From: Candidatus Leptovillus gracilis
GTDB taxonomy: Bacteria > Chloroflexota > Anaerolineae > Promineifilales > Promineifilaceae
DNA length: 64,000 nucleotides
Assembly (NCBI GenBank): GCA_016716065.1
Contig: JADJXA010000002.1
Span: 744,001 to 808,000 of the forward strand
Reading direction: 5' to 3'
Shown here: one piece after another, positions 23,952 through 32,632 of the stretch
Position numbering within the stretch: position 1 is the first letter of the stretch
How the letters are laid out: each line of letters starts with the position of its first letter
Program-made: the position numbers and the translations under genes
Notes under the pieces: model-generated
The model's database searches: none
Told to the model about the DNA's origin: nothing
The model's input: the letters and a program-made list of their open reading frames with translations, nothing else

Positions 23952-25847
23952 ATGAGTAAGCAAACGCCTATCGCGCCGGGTTGGCGCGTTTTTCTGGACC
24001 GCGTACTTTATCACACGCGGCATACTTTTAATCCGGTGCAACCTTCTGACGTGGCGGGTATGGGCGTCACGCTGCATGGCGAAAAAACCACGTTTCGCGT
24101 TTGGGCGCCCCACGCCGATGGCGTGTTTGTGACCGGTTCCTTTAATAGTTGGTCACCCTGGCGCACGCCGTTAGCCAGCGAAGGGGATGGATTGTGGTCG
24201 GTGGCGGCCGACAAAACGGCCGTCCACGATACCTATAAATTCCTCATCCATCATGACGGCCAAACACACTTACGGGCCGATCCCTACGCTCGCGCCGTCA
24301 GTGGGCCGCATTTAAATGGCGTCGTCTTGCCGCCGGCTGCGCCGCCAGGGGAAAGCTTTGAACTGGCCACGCGCCACGAACTGGTGATATACGAGTTGCA
24401 CGTCGGTACGTTCAATGTAGTTCAGCCACACGTGGTCGGGCAATTCCAGGGCGTCATGGAGAAGCTGCCCTACCTGGCTGAATTAGGCGTCAATGCCATT
24501 GAGATCATGCCGGTGGCTGAATTTGCCGGTGACTATTCCTGGGGGTATAACCCCGCTTTTCCCTTTGCCATCACCCATACCTACGGCGGGCGCGAGGCGT
24601 TGCAACAACTGGTCGCTGCCGCTCACGCCCAGGGCATTGGGGTGATTGTGGACGTGGTGTACAACCATTTTGGCCCACAAGACCTGAGCTTGTGGCAGTT
24701 CGATGGCTGGCATGAGGACGGGCAGGGCGGTATTTATTTCTACAATGATTGGCGCGCCAAAACGCCCTGGGCAGATACGCGACCCGATTACGGCCGTGCC
24801 GAAGTGCGCCAGTTTATCCGCGACAACGTGTTTATGTGGTTTGAAGAGTTTGGCGTGGATGGGCTGCGCTGGGACGCCACCAACTTCATCCGCAATGCCC
24901 ACGGGCACGATGGCGACCCAGGCGGGGCTATCGCCGAAGGCTGGCAGCTCATGCAGGCCATCAACGCCGAGGTCCAGGAGAAGCTGCCGGGTAAGCTGCT
25001 CATCGCCGAGGATTTGCAGAACAACACGGCCGTTACCCTGCCAGCAGCCCTCGGTGGTCTGGGGTTTGCGGCGCAATGGGACGCCCAATTTGTCCACCCC
25101 ATCCGCCAGGCAGTGATTACGCCGTTGGATGAAGCGCGAGAGGTAACGGCCGTAGCCGCGGCCATCAGCGCCCGCTACGGCGACGATCCCTGGTCGCGCA
25201 TCCTTTACACTGAATCCCATGACGAAGTCGCCAACGGCAAAGCCCGCGTGCCGGAGGAAATCAGCAGTGGTCAGGCCGACAGCTTTTTCGCCCAAAAGCG
25301 TTCTACCCTCGGCGCGGTTCTACTATTCACCACGCCGGGTATCCCCATGATTTTTCAGGGGCAAGAATTTCTGGAAAGCGGCTGGTTTGATGACCACGTG
25401 CCGCTGGATTGGCGGAAGGCGCAAGACCACAACGGGATTTTACGCCTCTATCGTGAGTTGATTGGTCTGCGCCGTAACCTAAACGGCCAGACACAGGGCT
25501 TGCAAGGCGCACATGTAAACGTCTTCAACGTGAACAACACCGAAAAAATTATCGCCTACCACCGCTGGCTGAACGGCGGACCGGGCGATGATGTGATTGT
25601 GGTGGCGAACCTGTCGCATCGTGCGCTGGAAGGGTATACGATTGGCCTGCCGCGCGCCGGGCGTTGGAAGGTGCGCTTTAACAGCGATGATCAGGCTTAC
25701 GGCCGTCATTTTACCGGCCACGACTGCCCGGACGTTATCGCTGCCCCGGCGCGTGATGCGGCGCGCGCGTTGGATGGGCTGCCCTGCCTGGGCAATGTCA
25801 CCCTGGCGCCGTATTCTGCCCTGATTTTGTCGCAGGATAGGAAATAA
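23952..25847 (+). CDS. GH13 alpha-amylase family protein, glucan-branching-enzyme-like
   Basis: The 631-residue protein has an N-terminal CBM48-like domain (about 45-135, FRVWAPHADGVFVTGSFN), a catalytic barrel (about 150-500) and a C-terminal beta domain. Family motifs include VIYELHVGTF, DVVYNHFG, GVDGLRWDATNF with the nucleophile Asp, a Glu acid in LLIAEDLQ and the ESHDEV segment. This order fits 1,4-alpha-glucan branching enzymes and maltooligosyltrehalose trehalohydrolases; the SHDEV motif favours the branching type. The nucleophile motif reads RWDA rather than RxDA with Val, a small change. AAGGTG lies before the ATG, and a strong terminator follows. No glycogen genes adjoin. Confidence 0.85.
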   Translation: MSKQTPIAPGWRVFLDRVLYHTRHTFNPVQPSDVAGMGVTLHGEKTTFRVWAPHADGVFVTGSFNSWSPWRTPLASEGDGLWSVAADKTAVHDTYKFLIHHDGQTHLRADPYARAVSGPHLNGVVLPPAAPPGESFELATRHELVIYELHVGTFNVVQPHVVGQFQGVMEKLPYLAELGVNAIEIMPVAEFAGDYSWGYNPAFPFAITHTYGGREALQQLVAAAHAQGIGVIVDVVYNHFGPQDLSLWQFDGWHEDGQGGIYFYNDWRAKTPWADTRPDYGRAEVRQFIRDNVFMWFEEFGVDGLRWDATNFIRNAHGHDGDPGGAIAEGWQLMQAINAEVQEKLPGKLLIAEDLQNNTAVTLPAALGGLGFAAQWDAQFVHPIRQAVITPLDEAREVTAVAAAISARYGDDPWSRILYTESHDEVANGKARVPEEISSGQADSFFAQKRSTLGAVLLFTTPGIPMIFQGQEFLESGWFDDHVPLDWRKAQDHNGILRLYRELIGLRRNLNGQTQGLQGAHVNVFNVNNTEKIIAYHRWLNGGPGDDVIVVANLSHRALEGYTIGLPRAGRWKVRFNSDDQAYGRHFTGHDCPDVIAAPARDAARALDGLPCLGNVTLAPYSALILSQDRK

Positions 25848-25873
25848 TACGCAGCCGATAAAAACGGTGGAGA

Positions 25874-25908
25874 GTCCCCGGCATTTTCAGAAATGGCGGG
25901 GACTTTTT
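25874..25908 (+). terminator. Rho-independent terminator of the GH13 gene
   Basis: GTCCCCG and CGGGGAC (25874-25880 with 25897-25903), extended by CATTT/AAATG inside across one mismatch, form the stem, followed directly by five T's (25904-25908). Confidence 0.85.
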
Positions 25909-26006
25909 GCTAAAACGGCCGTTTCCCCTTAAACTTCTCGTTCGCCCATTTACCAACCAACAAGCCAACGTACAAACCAACTGACAGACGAAAGGAGGCG
26001 TTTACC

Positions 26007-28373
26007 ATGATTGTGGGAATGGACTTCGGCACGACCAATTCGGGCATGGCGGTCTACGACGGCCGTACCGTGCGTGTGCTGCCCCTGGACCCATCCAATA
26101 CCAATCCGCGCGTGCTGCCAACGGCCGTCTACATCACCAACGAGCAGGCCGTTACCATTGGCCGGGCGGCGATAGATTTGTATTACCAGCACAACATCGG
26201 CCGGGCGGTAAAGCTGCGTAAAGTGTGGATCGGCGAACTGGAAGTGTTTGGCGGCGACATGTACTACGTCACCGATTCATATGCCTTTGTGGATGTGCTG
26301 TCGCCGGGCCGCCTGTTTCTCTCCGTTAAGACCAGCCTGCGCGACGAAAGCTATGCGGGCACGGTTGTCGGCCAGTTTTACTACTCGTTGGAAGAGTTGA
26401 TCGCGTTGTATTTAACGGCCGTCAAAGTCCGCGCCGGGCAGCAGTTGGGGCAAGAACTACGCCAGATTGTGCTGGGGCGGCCAGTGCATTTCGCCCAAGA
26501 CCCCGAACATGACCGTCTGGCGCAGGCCCGTCTGCTGCAAGCCGCCTTTCGCGCCGGCTACGAAAAAGTATACTTCCAGTACGAACCCATCGCCGCCGCC
26601 TACAGCTATGAAACCACCATCACCCAGCCGCAAAATGTGTTGATTTTCGACTTTGGCGGCGGCACGCTGGACATCACCGTCATGCGGCTGGGCGACCCGG
26701 CCAATCGCCGGGTGCTGGCGACCGGGGGCATCCCCGTGGCCGGTGACGTGTTCGACCAGAAGTTGGTACGCGCCAAGCTGCCGCGCCATTTTGGCGAAGG
26801 CAGCCTCTACGGCGACCGCCACAAATCCCTCACCACACCCAAATGGATTTATGATTCCTTCTCCGACTGGCAAAAGCTGTTGGAGCTGCAAACGGCCGAA
26901 AACCGCCATACGCTGGAAGACATCGCCCGCACGGCCCGCCGCCGCTACCAGATTGACATGCTCCTGAGCATGGTTTCCAGCAATTACGGCCTCAAGTTGT
27001 TCGACATTGTTGAGGAAGCCAAAAAGCAGCTTTCCCAACGGCGGGGCGCGGAGATTTTGCTGGACGGGCCAGGCTTCCACGTGCGCGATTTTGTTACCCG
27101 CGGCGAGTTTGAGGGCATCATCCGCGCCGAAATTCGGGCCATTGAGGAACATTTACAGGAGATAGTGGCCGCGTCTGGTTTGCAGCCCGGCCAGATAGAT
27201 GCCGTCATTCGCACCGGCGGCTCGTCGGAAATCCCTGCCTTTCATGAGATGTTGGGGCGCCTGTTTGGCCCGGAAAAGGTGCAGGCGATAGATACCTTCA
27301 GCAGCGTCACCGCCGGCCTGGGGGTTATCGCCTACGGCATAGAGCGGGGCGAGATAGAGGCGCATGGCTATACGCCGGGCGAGTCGCCATCACCCACCGC
27401 CGCCCATCAGCCGCACGTCAGCCCCATCAACCTGGAATTGGTGCAGCGGCGCATTGTGATGGCCGAAGGAGCGGTGGAAGACGGGGGGGAAACGGCCGTT
27501 GTCCCCGATGCCGGGCCGCAGTTGGTGTTGTTGGGGCGGGATGGGGTGGTTTTAACGCAGCGGCGCATTGACGCAGAGGGGAGGGGGCCATTTGAATGGG
27601 GTGTAGACGGCCCGGTGGCGCAGGCGATGGTGGCCGACGTGGACGAGCCGCTGCTGCTCATCACCACCCATTACCGCTTTTTGCTGCTGACGCCGCGCCA
27701 ATTGGCCGATGCGCAGCGCCTGGGCTTGAAGTTGGGCGACTTGCACAAGCTGGAGCGCGGTGAGCAGGTGTGCGCCCTGGCTTCTTGGGCGACCATTAGC
27801 CAACTGCCCAAGCTGCTGCTGGTGACGAGTTCGGGACTGGCACGGCCGTATCCCATCAACGTGCTGCAAGGCAACATTCAGGCCCCGGTCCCCTTTAAAT
27901 TTGACCATGCGTTGGACGGGGTGGTGGTGGCCGCCTTGGGCGCGAGCGGTAAAGAAACGCTGGTGGTGGCTACCCGCGACGGCCGTGCCGTGCGCTGGCC
28001 GGTGGCCGATTTGCGCGGTTCTGGCACACAGGCCATCAACCTGGACAGCGACGACCGGGTGACGAGCGCTGTTTTGGCCCAGCCTGCTGATGAGCTGGTG
28101 GTGGTGCTGGCCGATGGTTACGGCCGTCGTTTGCGCGCCGAATGGCTGTTTGCACCGGAGCGGCCCAATCAGAAAGGGAAATCGCTGGTCTCCCGGCGGA
28201 GCGCGGTGGTGGGAACGGCCGTGTGGTCTTCGGAGCGCCGCTTGCAGGCCATCACCGCGGCGCGCTTCCTGCCGCTAGCCACGGACAAACTTCCCCTGGA
28301 AGATTCCACTAAGGCCCAACCCGTCGTCAAGTTGGCTAAAGATGAGCGGATTGCCGGTTTACTGGTGGAGTAG
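26007..28373 (+). CDS. Hsp70-family ATPase fused to a GyrA-C-terminal-like six-blade domain
   Basis: Residues 1-455 form an Hsp70/actin-type ATPase: GMDFGTTNSG phosphate-1 loop, IFDFGGGTLDIT phosphate-2 loop, adenosine loop TGGSSEIPAF. It resembles YegD-like Hsp70s, without the usual peptide-binding domain. After a disordered linker, residues about 503-788 contain six repeats of some 45-50 residues, each beginning with a strand such as LLLVTSSGLARPYP, LVVATRDGRAVRWP or LVVVLADGYGRR. This is the pattern of the DNA gyrase A C-terminal pinwheel, including a basic KGKS segment like a GyrA box. DNA binding is therefore possible but not shown. The AAAGGAGG ribosome site is the strongest in the window. 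The gene stands alone. Confidence 0.82.
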   Translation: MIVGMDFGTTNSGMAVYDGRTVRVLPLDPSNTNPRVLPTAVYITNEQAVTIGRAAIDLYYQHNIGRAVKLRKVWIGELEVFGGDMYYVTDSYAFVDVLSPGRLFLSVKTSLRDESYAGTVVGQFYYSLEELIALYLTAVKVRAGQQLGQELRQIVLGRPVHFAQDPEHDRLAQARLLQAAFRAGYEKVYFQYEPIAAAYSYETTITQPQNVLIFDFGGGTLDITVMRLGDPANRRVLATGGIPVAGDVFDQKLVRAKLPRHFGEGSLYGDRHKSLTTPKWIYDSFSDWQKLLELQTAENRHTLEDIARTARRRYQIDMLLSMVSSNYGLKLFDIVEEAKKQLSQRRGAEILLDGPGFHVRDFVTRGEFEGIIRAEIRAIEEHLQEIVAASGLQPGQIDAVIRTGGSSEIPAFHEMLGRLFGPEKVQAIDTFSSVTAGLGVIAYGIERGEIEAHGYTPGESPSPTAAHQPHVSPINLELVQRRIVMAEGAVEDGGETAVVPDAGPQLVLLGRDGVVLTQRRIDAEGRGPFEWGVDGPVAQAMVADVDEPLLLITTHYRFLLLTPRQLADAQRLGLKLGDLHKLERGEQVCALASWATISQLPKLLLVTSSGLARPYPINVLQGNIQAPVPFKFDHALDGVVVAALGASGKETLVVATRDGRAVRWPVADLRGSGTQAINLDSDDRVTSAVLAQPADELVVVLADGYGRRLRAEWLFAPERPNQKGKSLVSRRSAVVGTAVWSSERRLQAITAARFLPLATDKLPLEDSTKAQPVVKLAKDERIAGLLVE

Positions 28374-28406
28374 AGCGGTCGCAAAAAATCGAAAAATTAT
28401 CAGTTG

Positions 28407-28779
28407 TTATGTTTTGGGGATATATTGCACGTTTGGTATGGTCGCAAAGTCCGCGTCTTGTGTCCATAAAACGGCGCCGTGGTGGCGGGCTGTAGCCAGG
28501 ATCATACTGTCAGCTATGGGTATTTTGAACTGGTGAGAAAGCTTCGCGGCGTTGATCGCCAGAACGACATCCAACTCTACTACTTGGCCCTGCATCATGA
28601 AACTCACGGCCTGGAGAGCTTTGTCTTCACCTACTTGTTGCAAAACACGTTTGAACACTTCGTATAAGCTAACAGTAGGCACGAGTAATTCTGAGCCATT
28701 TTCAATACCGGGTGCAAAATTCGGCGTTTGGCGCGTCGGCGAAATACTCCAACCAACCAGAAGAATCTACAATGTTCAC
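28407..28779 (-). pseudogene. vapC: VapC-like PIN-domain toxin, broken by one base
   Basis: Read with one base removed from AAAA at 28716-28719, the strand encodes a complete PIN-domain protein of about 124 residues. It runs from GTG 28779 (NIVDSSGWLEYFAD) through PTVSLYEVFKR to IADSMILATARHHG and TQDADF, with the acidic residues expected of a VapC ribonuclease. As the sequence stands, the N-terminal frame meets a stop after about 25 residues and the rest lies in another frame. The GTGA overlap with the antitoxin stop is the normal VapBC arrangement. Loss of the toxin or a sequence error are both possible. Confidence 0.8.
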
Positions 28780-28985
28780 AGACGATCCTCTTCCCGATCG
28801 ATAGTGGTATCAATGCCTTTTAGGAACCCGCGTGCCTTTTTAAGAGGCCAGACAGGAATAAGTTCGATCCGGTTTTGGTAAGGAATGACCTGAATCTTTT
28901 GACCCGGTTGAATATCCAGCGCTTCTCGAATGGCTTTGGGAATGACAACCTGGAATTTAGGGGAAACTGAAACTGTTTCGGTCAT
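28776..28985 (-). CDS. vapB: AbrB/MazE-like antitoxin (VapB type)
   Basis: The 69-residue protein has a swapped-hairpin AbrB domain (VSPKFQVVIPKAIREALDI, then GQKIQVIPY) and a charged C-terminal tail that would wrap the toxin. It is followed by the PIN toxin reading with a four-base overlap. It should bind and silence the toxin and repress its own promoter. AAGGAAA lies before the ATG. Confidence 0.88.
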   Translation of the reverse strand: MTETVSVSPKFQVVIPKAIREALDIQPGQKIQVIPYQNRIELIPVWPLKKARGFLKGIDTTIDREEDRL

Positions 28986-29031
28986 ACGATTTCCTTATCG
29001 ATAACAAAAACGTATTACGTCCGTAAATTGG

Positions 29032-29211
29032 GCATGGTTCATCGAGCAAAATATCATCTTTACAAATTTACGCGGCATTGTCATGCTGAGCGGAGTCTTC
29101 GGAGCGAAGCATCCCGCTCCCGCCAGAGGAGGGGGATGCTTCGGGGGACCTCAGCATGACGCGCTTTCTTGCCAAATTTGTAAAGCACATATCGCCTGGA
29201 ATGAACCATGC
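29032..29211. repeat. Nested palindromic element, MITE-like
   Basis: Four inverted pairs are nested: GCATGGTTCAT (29032) with ATGAACCATGC (29201), TTTACAAATTT (29059) with AAATTTGTAAA (29174), GTCATGCTGAG (29080) with CTCAGCATGAC (29150), and CGAAGCATCCC with GGGATGCTTCG near 29105-29144. The whole 180 bases can fold into one cruciform or RNA hairpin. It has no coding content. Confidence 0.8.
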
Positions 29212-29246
29212 CGTAAGTTGTAAAACGAAAGCTGAAATGTTGTAAG

Positions 29247-30350
29247 TTATAAGCTCAGGCACGCTTCGGCGGCCAGTTGGAAGAGATTCTGGCGTATGTC
29301 GGCGCGGGACTGCCAGCCGCGATTGTCCCACTCGTCGCCGGTCAGGTCGTCGCCGCCGTACAGAATCTGCCCGAAGAGGACGCCGCGCAGTTGGGCGACG
29401 GCGCAGAATGCGGCCGTTTCCATTTCTACAGTCAGACAGCCTGCGCGGTGCCGCCGGGCGACGATGGTTTTCGTTTCCCGGTATACGCCGTCTGTGGTCC
29501 AAGTCTTGCCCACGACGAAGGGGACGTGGTGGCGCGTGAGCGTGTTTTGGATGGCGGCCACGGCCGTTGCCGAAGCCACCGCCACGGCCGTTCCCGGTAA
29601 ATAGTGGTACGATGTGCCCTCATCGCGCACAGCCGTATCCGGCACCACCACGTGGCCTAAAGCCAGCGTGCCGTCCAGTACGCCCGCGCCGCCGCAGGCG
29701 ATAAACTTGCGGCAGCCCAGGGCGATAATTTCTTCCATAAAACCGGCCGCCATCGCCGAGCCTAGACCCGGATGCATCACCGCCAGGCGACGGCCGTCCA
29801 CCTCCATCTCGTACACCGGGTTCGGCCCGATTTCGGAATAGAGCGTGTGGATGGGGCGCAAACGGCCGTCTTCCCGCAGCGCCGTAATCACGTCCTGAAA
29901 AAAGCAAAACACGCAATGTTCGGCAATGTCTATTGGGTTTAGCACCCGTTCCGGCTGAATCATCGCTTGCGGCGACGGGTCAAATTCCAGGATAGGCGCG
30001 GCTGCCAGCGCCACCAGAGGCGGCAGAGCAAAACGGCCGTCTGCGCCCGGCGGAAAATCGGCCACGCCGAGCAGCGCTTCCGGGTTGATTGGCCCGTAAA
30101 TGTGCGGGAACTTCGTTCCGCTTTCGTAACAATCCTCGTAGACCACGCTGGCGTCCAGCCGGTCTTCATCCAGGCAGAGCAAAACCAGGCCGGATTGGCC
30201 GTGAAACAGGTTATTGGCGACGCCAAGCACTTGTTCCGGCGTGGAGCAGTGAATGAAGCCTTCGGCAGACAGACTGGGGGGAGAATAGGTGGCGGGGGAA
30301 ACGGCCGTTTCCCATTCCATTCGTGTGGTAATGTGTAAAATCAGTTTCAT
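29247..30350 (-). CDS. DUF952 domain fused to a nucleoside phosphorylase
   Basis: The protein (367 residues from the ATG at 30350) joins two domains. Residues 1-110 match DUF952 (LILHITTRMEWE, EGFIHCSTPEQV, KFPHIYGPI). Residues about 130-367 match the PNP/UDP phosphorylase family (AVMHPGLGSAMAAG, FIACGGAGVLDG, CLTVEMETAAF with the ribose-binding Glu-Met-Glu, GDDLTGDEWDNR). The phosphorylase half would split a nucleoside with phosphate to a base and ribose 1-phosphate, as in purine or uridine salvage; the substrate is not clear. DUF952 has no firm activity; it is often compared with ADP-ribosyl-handling folds. The start is set by a leaderless promoter six bases upstream. Confidence 0.87.
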   Translation of the reverse strand: MKLILHITTRMEWETAVSPATYSPPSLSAEGFIHCSTPEQVLGVANNLFHGQSGLVLLCLDEDRLDASVVYEDCYESGTKFPHIYGPINPEALLGVADFPPGADGRFALPPLVALAAAPILEFDPSPQAMIQPERVLNPIDIAEHCVFCFFQDVITALREDGRLRPIHTLYSEIGPNPVYEMEVDGRRLAVMHPGLGSAMAAGFMEEIIALGCRKFIACGGAGVLDGTLALGHVVVPDTAVRDEGTSYHYLPGTAVAVASATAVAAIQNTLTRHHVPFVVGKTWTTDGVYRETKTIVARRHRAGCLTVEMETAAFCAVAQLRGVLFGQILYGGDDLTGDEWDNRGWQSRADIRQNLFQLAAEACLSL

Positions 30351-30356
30351 GCTCAA

Positions 30357-30385
30357 ATTATGAAGCGAACCCCGCAATCCTACAA
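30357..30385 (-). promoter_or_regulatory. Leaderless promoter of the DUF952-phosphorylase gene
   Basis: Minus strand: TTGTAG (30380-30385), 17 bases, CATAAT (30357-30362), six bases, ATG (30350). It lies back to back with the promoter at 30402-30429. Confidence 0.55.
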
Positions 30386-30401
30386 ATCTTTTCAACCCCG
30401 G

Positions 30402-30429
30402 TTGCCCGACATCGCCCATGAAGTATAAT
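30402..30429 (+). promoter_or_regulatory. Promoter of the chelatase genes
   Basis: TTGCCC (30402-30407), 16-base spacer, TATAAT (30424-30429), about 53 bases before a GGAG ribosome site and the ATG at 30489. Confidence 0.6.
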
Positions 30430-30488
30430 CACCGGTTGGTAAGACTTGATCAACCACTCATTACTGTACACTGATTACGGAGATTCCT

Positions 30489-31592
30489 ATGCCTCGCCGA
30501 GCAGTTTTTCCTTTTACCGCCATCGTTGGGCAAGAACGCATGAAACGCGCCCTGATTTTGAATGCCGTCAGCCCGCAGATTGGCGGTGTATTGATTCGCG
30601 GCGAACGCGGCACGGCCAAATCCACCGCCGCCCGCGCCCTGGCCTATCTGCTGCCGGACATTACGGCCGTAGCCGACTGCCGCTTTGGCTGCAACCCCGA
30701 ACGGCCCAACGAATGGTGCGACGACTGCCGCGTGCGCCACGCCGACGGCCAGCTAGAAACCATCACCCGCCGCACTCCTTTTGTGGATTTGCCTGTCAGC
30801 GCCACCGAAGACCGCGTCGTGGGCACGCTGGATATTGAGAAAGCGATCCAAAAAGGGGAAAAACATTTCGAGCCGGGCGTTCTCGCTTCGGCCAATCGCG
30901 GGCTGTTATACGTGGATGAGGTGAATTTGCTGGATGATCATGTCGTGGATTTGCTGCTGGACTCGGCGGCGATGGGCGTGAACGTGGTGGAGCGCGAAGG
31001 CATCAGCTTTACCCATCCGGCTAAGTTTATCCTGGTGGGCACGATGAACCCGGAAGAAGGGGATTTACGGCCGCAGCTGCTGGACCGGTTTGCCTTTTCC
31101 GTGCATATGTCCGGCCTGAACGACCCGGAACAGCGGGTGGCGATTATGGAACGGCGCATCGCTTTTGAAGTGGATCCCGATGGCTTTTACGACAAGTGGA
31201 TGGAAAAAGAGCGGCAGTTGTCGGAGAAAATTGCGCGGGCCAAGAAACAGGTGAACAAGGTCTTGTACACCCGCCGCGACATGCTGTCTATCGCCGGGCT
31301 GACTTCTTCGCTGAAGGTGGACGGTCATCGCGCCGACCTGGTGATTTTGCGTGGGGCGCAGGCCCATGCAGCTCTTCAGGGGCGCACGCAAATTAGTGAC
31401 GAAGATATTGTGCTGGCGGCTGAATTGGCGCTGCCGCATCGCATTAAGGGACGGCCGTTCCAGGAAACTGCCATGAGCGCCGCCGAACTTGAACAACGTC
31501 TGGAAGACGTGCAGACCGACCTGGGCATGGCCGAAGAGGGGGAACCCAGCGAAGAACAAAACGAAACGGCCGTCGAAAAAAAAAAGCCTTAG
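30489..31592 (+). CDS. Chelatase AAA+ subunit (ChlI/BchI-like)
   Basis: This 367-residue protein is the AAA+ motor of a magnesium- or cobalt-chelatase. Motifs: Walker A IRGERGTAKST, the cysteine-containing CNPERPNEWCDDCR insert, Walker B LLYVDEVNLLDD, arginine finger region LLDRFAFSVHMSG. It drives ATP-dependent insertion of the metal into a tetrapyrrole together with a vWA subunit. The frame ends at TAG 31590-31592, just after a run of ten A's; reading one base back continues without a stop into the vWA part. No bacteriochlorophyll gene is near, so a cobalt chelatase for cobalamin, or a non-tetrapyrrole MoxR-like role, is as likely as magnesium chelatase. Confidence 0.9.
   Translation: MPRRAVFPFTAIVGQERMKRALILNAVSPQIGGVLIRGERGTAKSTAARALAYLLPDITAVADCRFGCNPERPNEWCDDCRVRHADGQLETITRRTPFVDLPVSATEDRVVGTLDIEKAIQKGEKHFEPGVLASANRGLLYVDEVNLLDDHVVDLLLDSAAMGVNVVEREGISFTHPAKFILVGTMNPEEGDLRPQLLDRFAFSVHMSGLNDPEQRVAIMERRIAFEVDPDGFYDKWMEKERQLSEKIARAKKQVNKVLYTRRDMLSIAGLTSSLKVDGHRADLVILRGAQAHAALQGRTQISDEDIVLAAELALPHRIKGRPFQETAMSAAELEQRLEDVQTDLGMAEEGEPSEEQNETAVEKKKP
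31576..31588 (+). promoter_or_regulatory. Probable -1 frameshift or transcript-slippage site
   Basis: Ten A's (31576-31585) are followed by G. In the ChlI frame the last codons read AAA AAG preceded by A, that is A-AAA-AAG, the slippery heptamer known from E. coli dnaX. A -1 slip continues GCC-TTA-GAT and stays open to 32536. I see no strong downstream hairpin or nearby ribosome-like stimulator. Confidence 0.7.
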
Positions 31593-32536
31593 ATTCTGAA
31601 TCGGAACTGGATGATGGGGCCGACGTCGCCCAAACAGAAGCCGGCCCCCAGACTGTCCCCAAATCCGCTCAGGAGGGTGAGTGGTGGGAGGGCGGCCAAA
31701 AAATCAAGTCCAAAACTGAATTTACCGCTCGCCGGCTGGACACCCAGTTAGACCGCCTGACGCGCAGCCAGGCCGGCCGCCGCTCTGTCACCAAGACTGA
31801 ACGTAAACGCGGCCGTTACATTCAATCCCGCCTACCGCAAAAAGACCGCGTGACCGACCTGGCCTTCGACGCCACCCTGCGCGCCGCCGCGCCCCATCAG
31901 CGTGAACGCGAGCGCGACGACGTAGCCCTGGCTTTGGAAAAACAAGACCTGCGCGAAAAAGTGCGCGTCCGTCGTTCCGCCAACCTCATCCTCTTCGTCG
32001 TGGATGCCAGTTGGAGCATGGCGGTGGCCGAACGCATGGAGGCCACCAAAGGGGCCATCATGTCCTTGCTAACAGACGCCTACCAGCGGCGTGACCGGGT
32101 GGGGCTGATCGTCTTCAACAAAAACGAGGCGCATCTGGTGCTGCCGCCAACCAATTCGGTGCAGTTGGCCCGACAGGCATTGGCCGACATCGCCGTCGGC
32201 GGCAAAACGCCGCTGTCGGCCGGGCTGCTGCTGGCCTATGAGGTGTTCCGCAAGGAATCTTACACCCACCCGGATGTGATGCCGTTGATGATTCTGCTGA
32301 CCGATGGCGCGGGCAACGTGAGTCTATCGGACTTGCCGCCGCAGGAGGAAGCGCACCGCATTGCCACGCTGATCCGCGACACCAAGATTCGCTCGATGGT
32401 GATAAACATGGAACACGCCGCTTTCGACCAGGGATTGGCGCGGCTGCTGGCGCAGAAGCTAGACGGCCCCTGCCACGCGCTGGAAGATTTGCGCGCCGAT
32501 ACGTTGTATCAGGCAGTGTTAGAGGGGTTGGACTGA
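31586..32536 (+). CDS. Chelatase vWA subunit part (ChlD-like), in the -1 frame
   Basis: In the -1 frame relative to ChlI, 316 codons are open from the slip site. They give an acidic, then basic linker and a vWA domain (about the last 190 residues) with the metal-binding MIDAS motif DASWSM and the later TPLSAGL and LLTDGAGN. Shifted translation would yield one protein of about 682 residues, the usual length of a fused ChlI-ChlD, while unshifted translation gives ChlI alone. If the shift is not used, an internal GTG or ATG near 31850 could start a shorter 228-residue vWA protein; I see no clear ribosome site there. Confidence 0.82.
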   Translation, partial: ALDSESELDDGADVAQTEAGPQTVPKSAQEGEWWEGGQKIKSKTEFTARRLDTQLDRLTRSQAGRRSVTKTERKRGRYIQSRLPQKDRVTDLAFDATLRAAAPHQRERERDDVALALEKQDLREKVRVRRSANLILFVVDASWSMAVAERMEATKGAIMSLLTDAYQRRDRVGLIVFNKNEAHLVLPPTNSVQLARQALADIAVGGKTPLSAGLLLAYEVFRKESYTHPDVMPLMILLTDGAGNVSLSDLPPQEEAHRIATLIRDTKIRSMVINMEHAAFDQGLARLLAQKLDGPCHALEDLRADTLYQAVLEGLD

Positions 32537-32630
32537 GGATTTCGGATGTCGGATGTTAGATTTCGGATTTCGGAGGCAAGATACATTCACTCCGAAATCC
32601 GAAATCCGAAATCCCAAATCCGAAATTTCT
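32537..32630. repeat. ATTTCGGATT dyad between convergent genes
   Basis: Repeats of GGATTTCGGAT face repeats of ATCCGAAATCC, giving a long imperfect hairpin between the chelatase and dnaN ends. It may serve as a terminator for both. Confidence 0.7.
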
Positions 32631-32632
32631 TG

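Noticed and set aside
28986..29246. tRNA or small RNA gene in the palindromic gap
   Set aside because: The nested arms do not make a cloverleaf and no anticodon or T-loop sequence is present. It is better explained as a repetitive palindrome.
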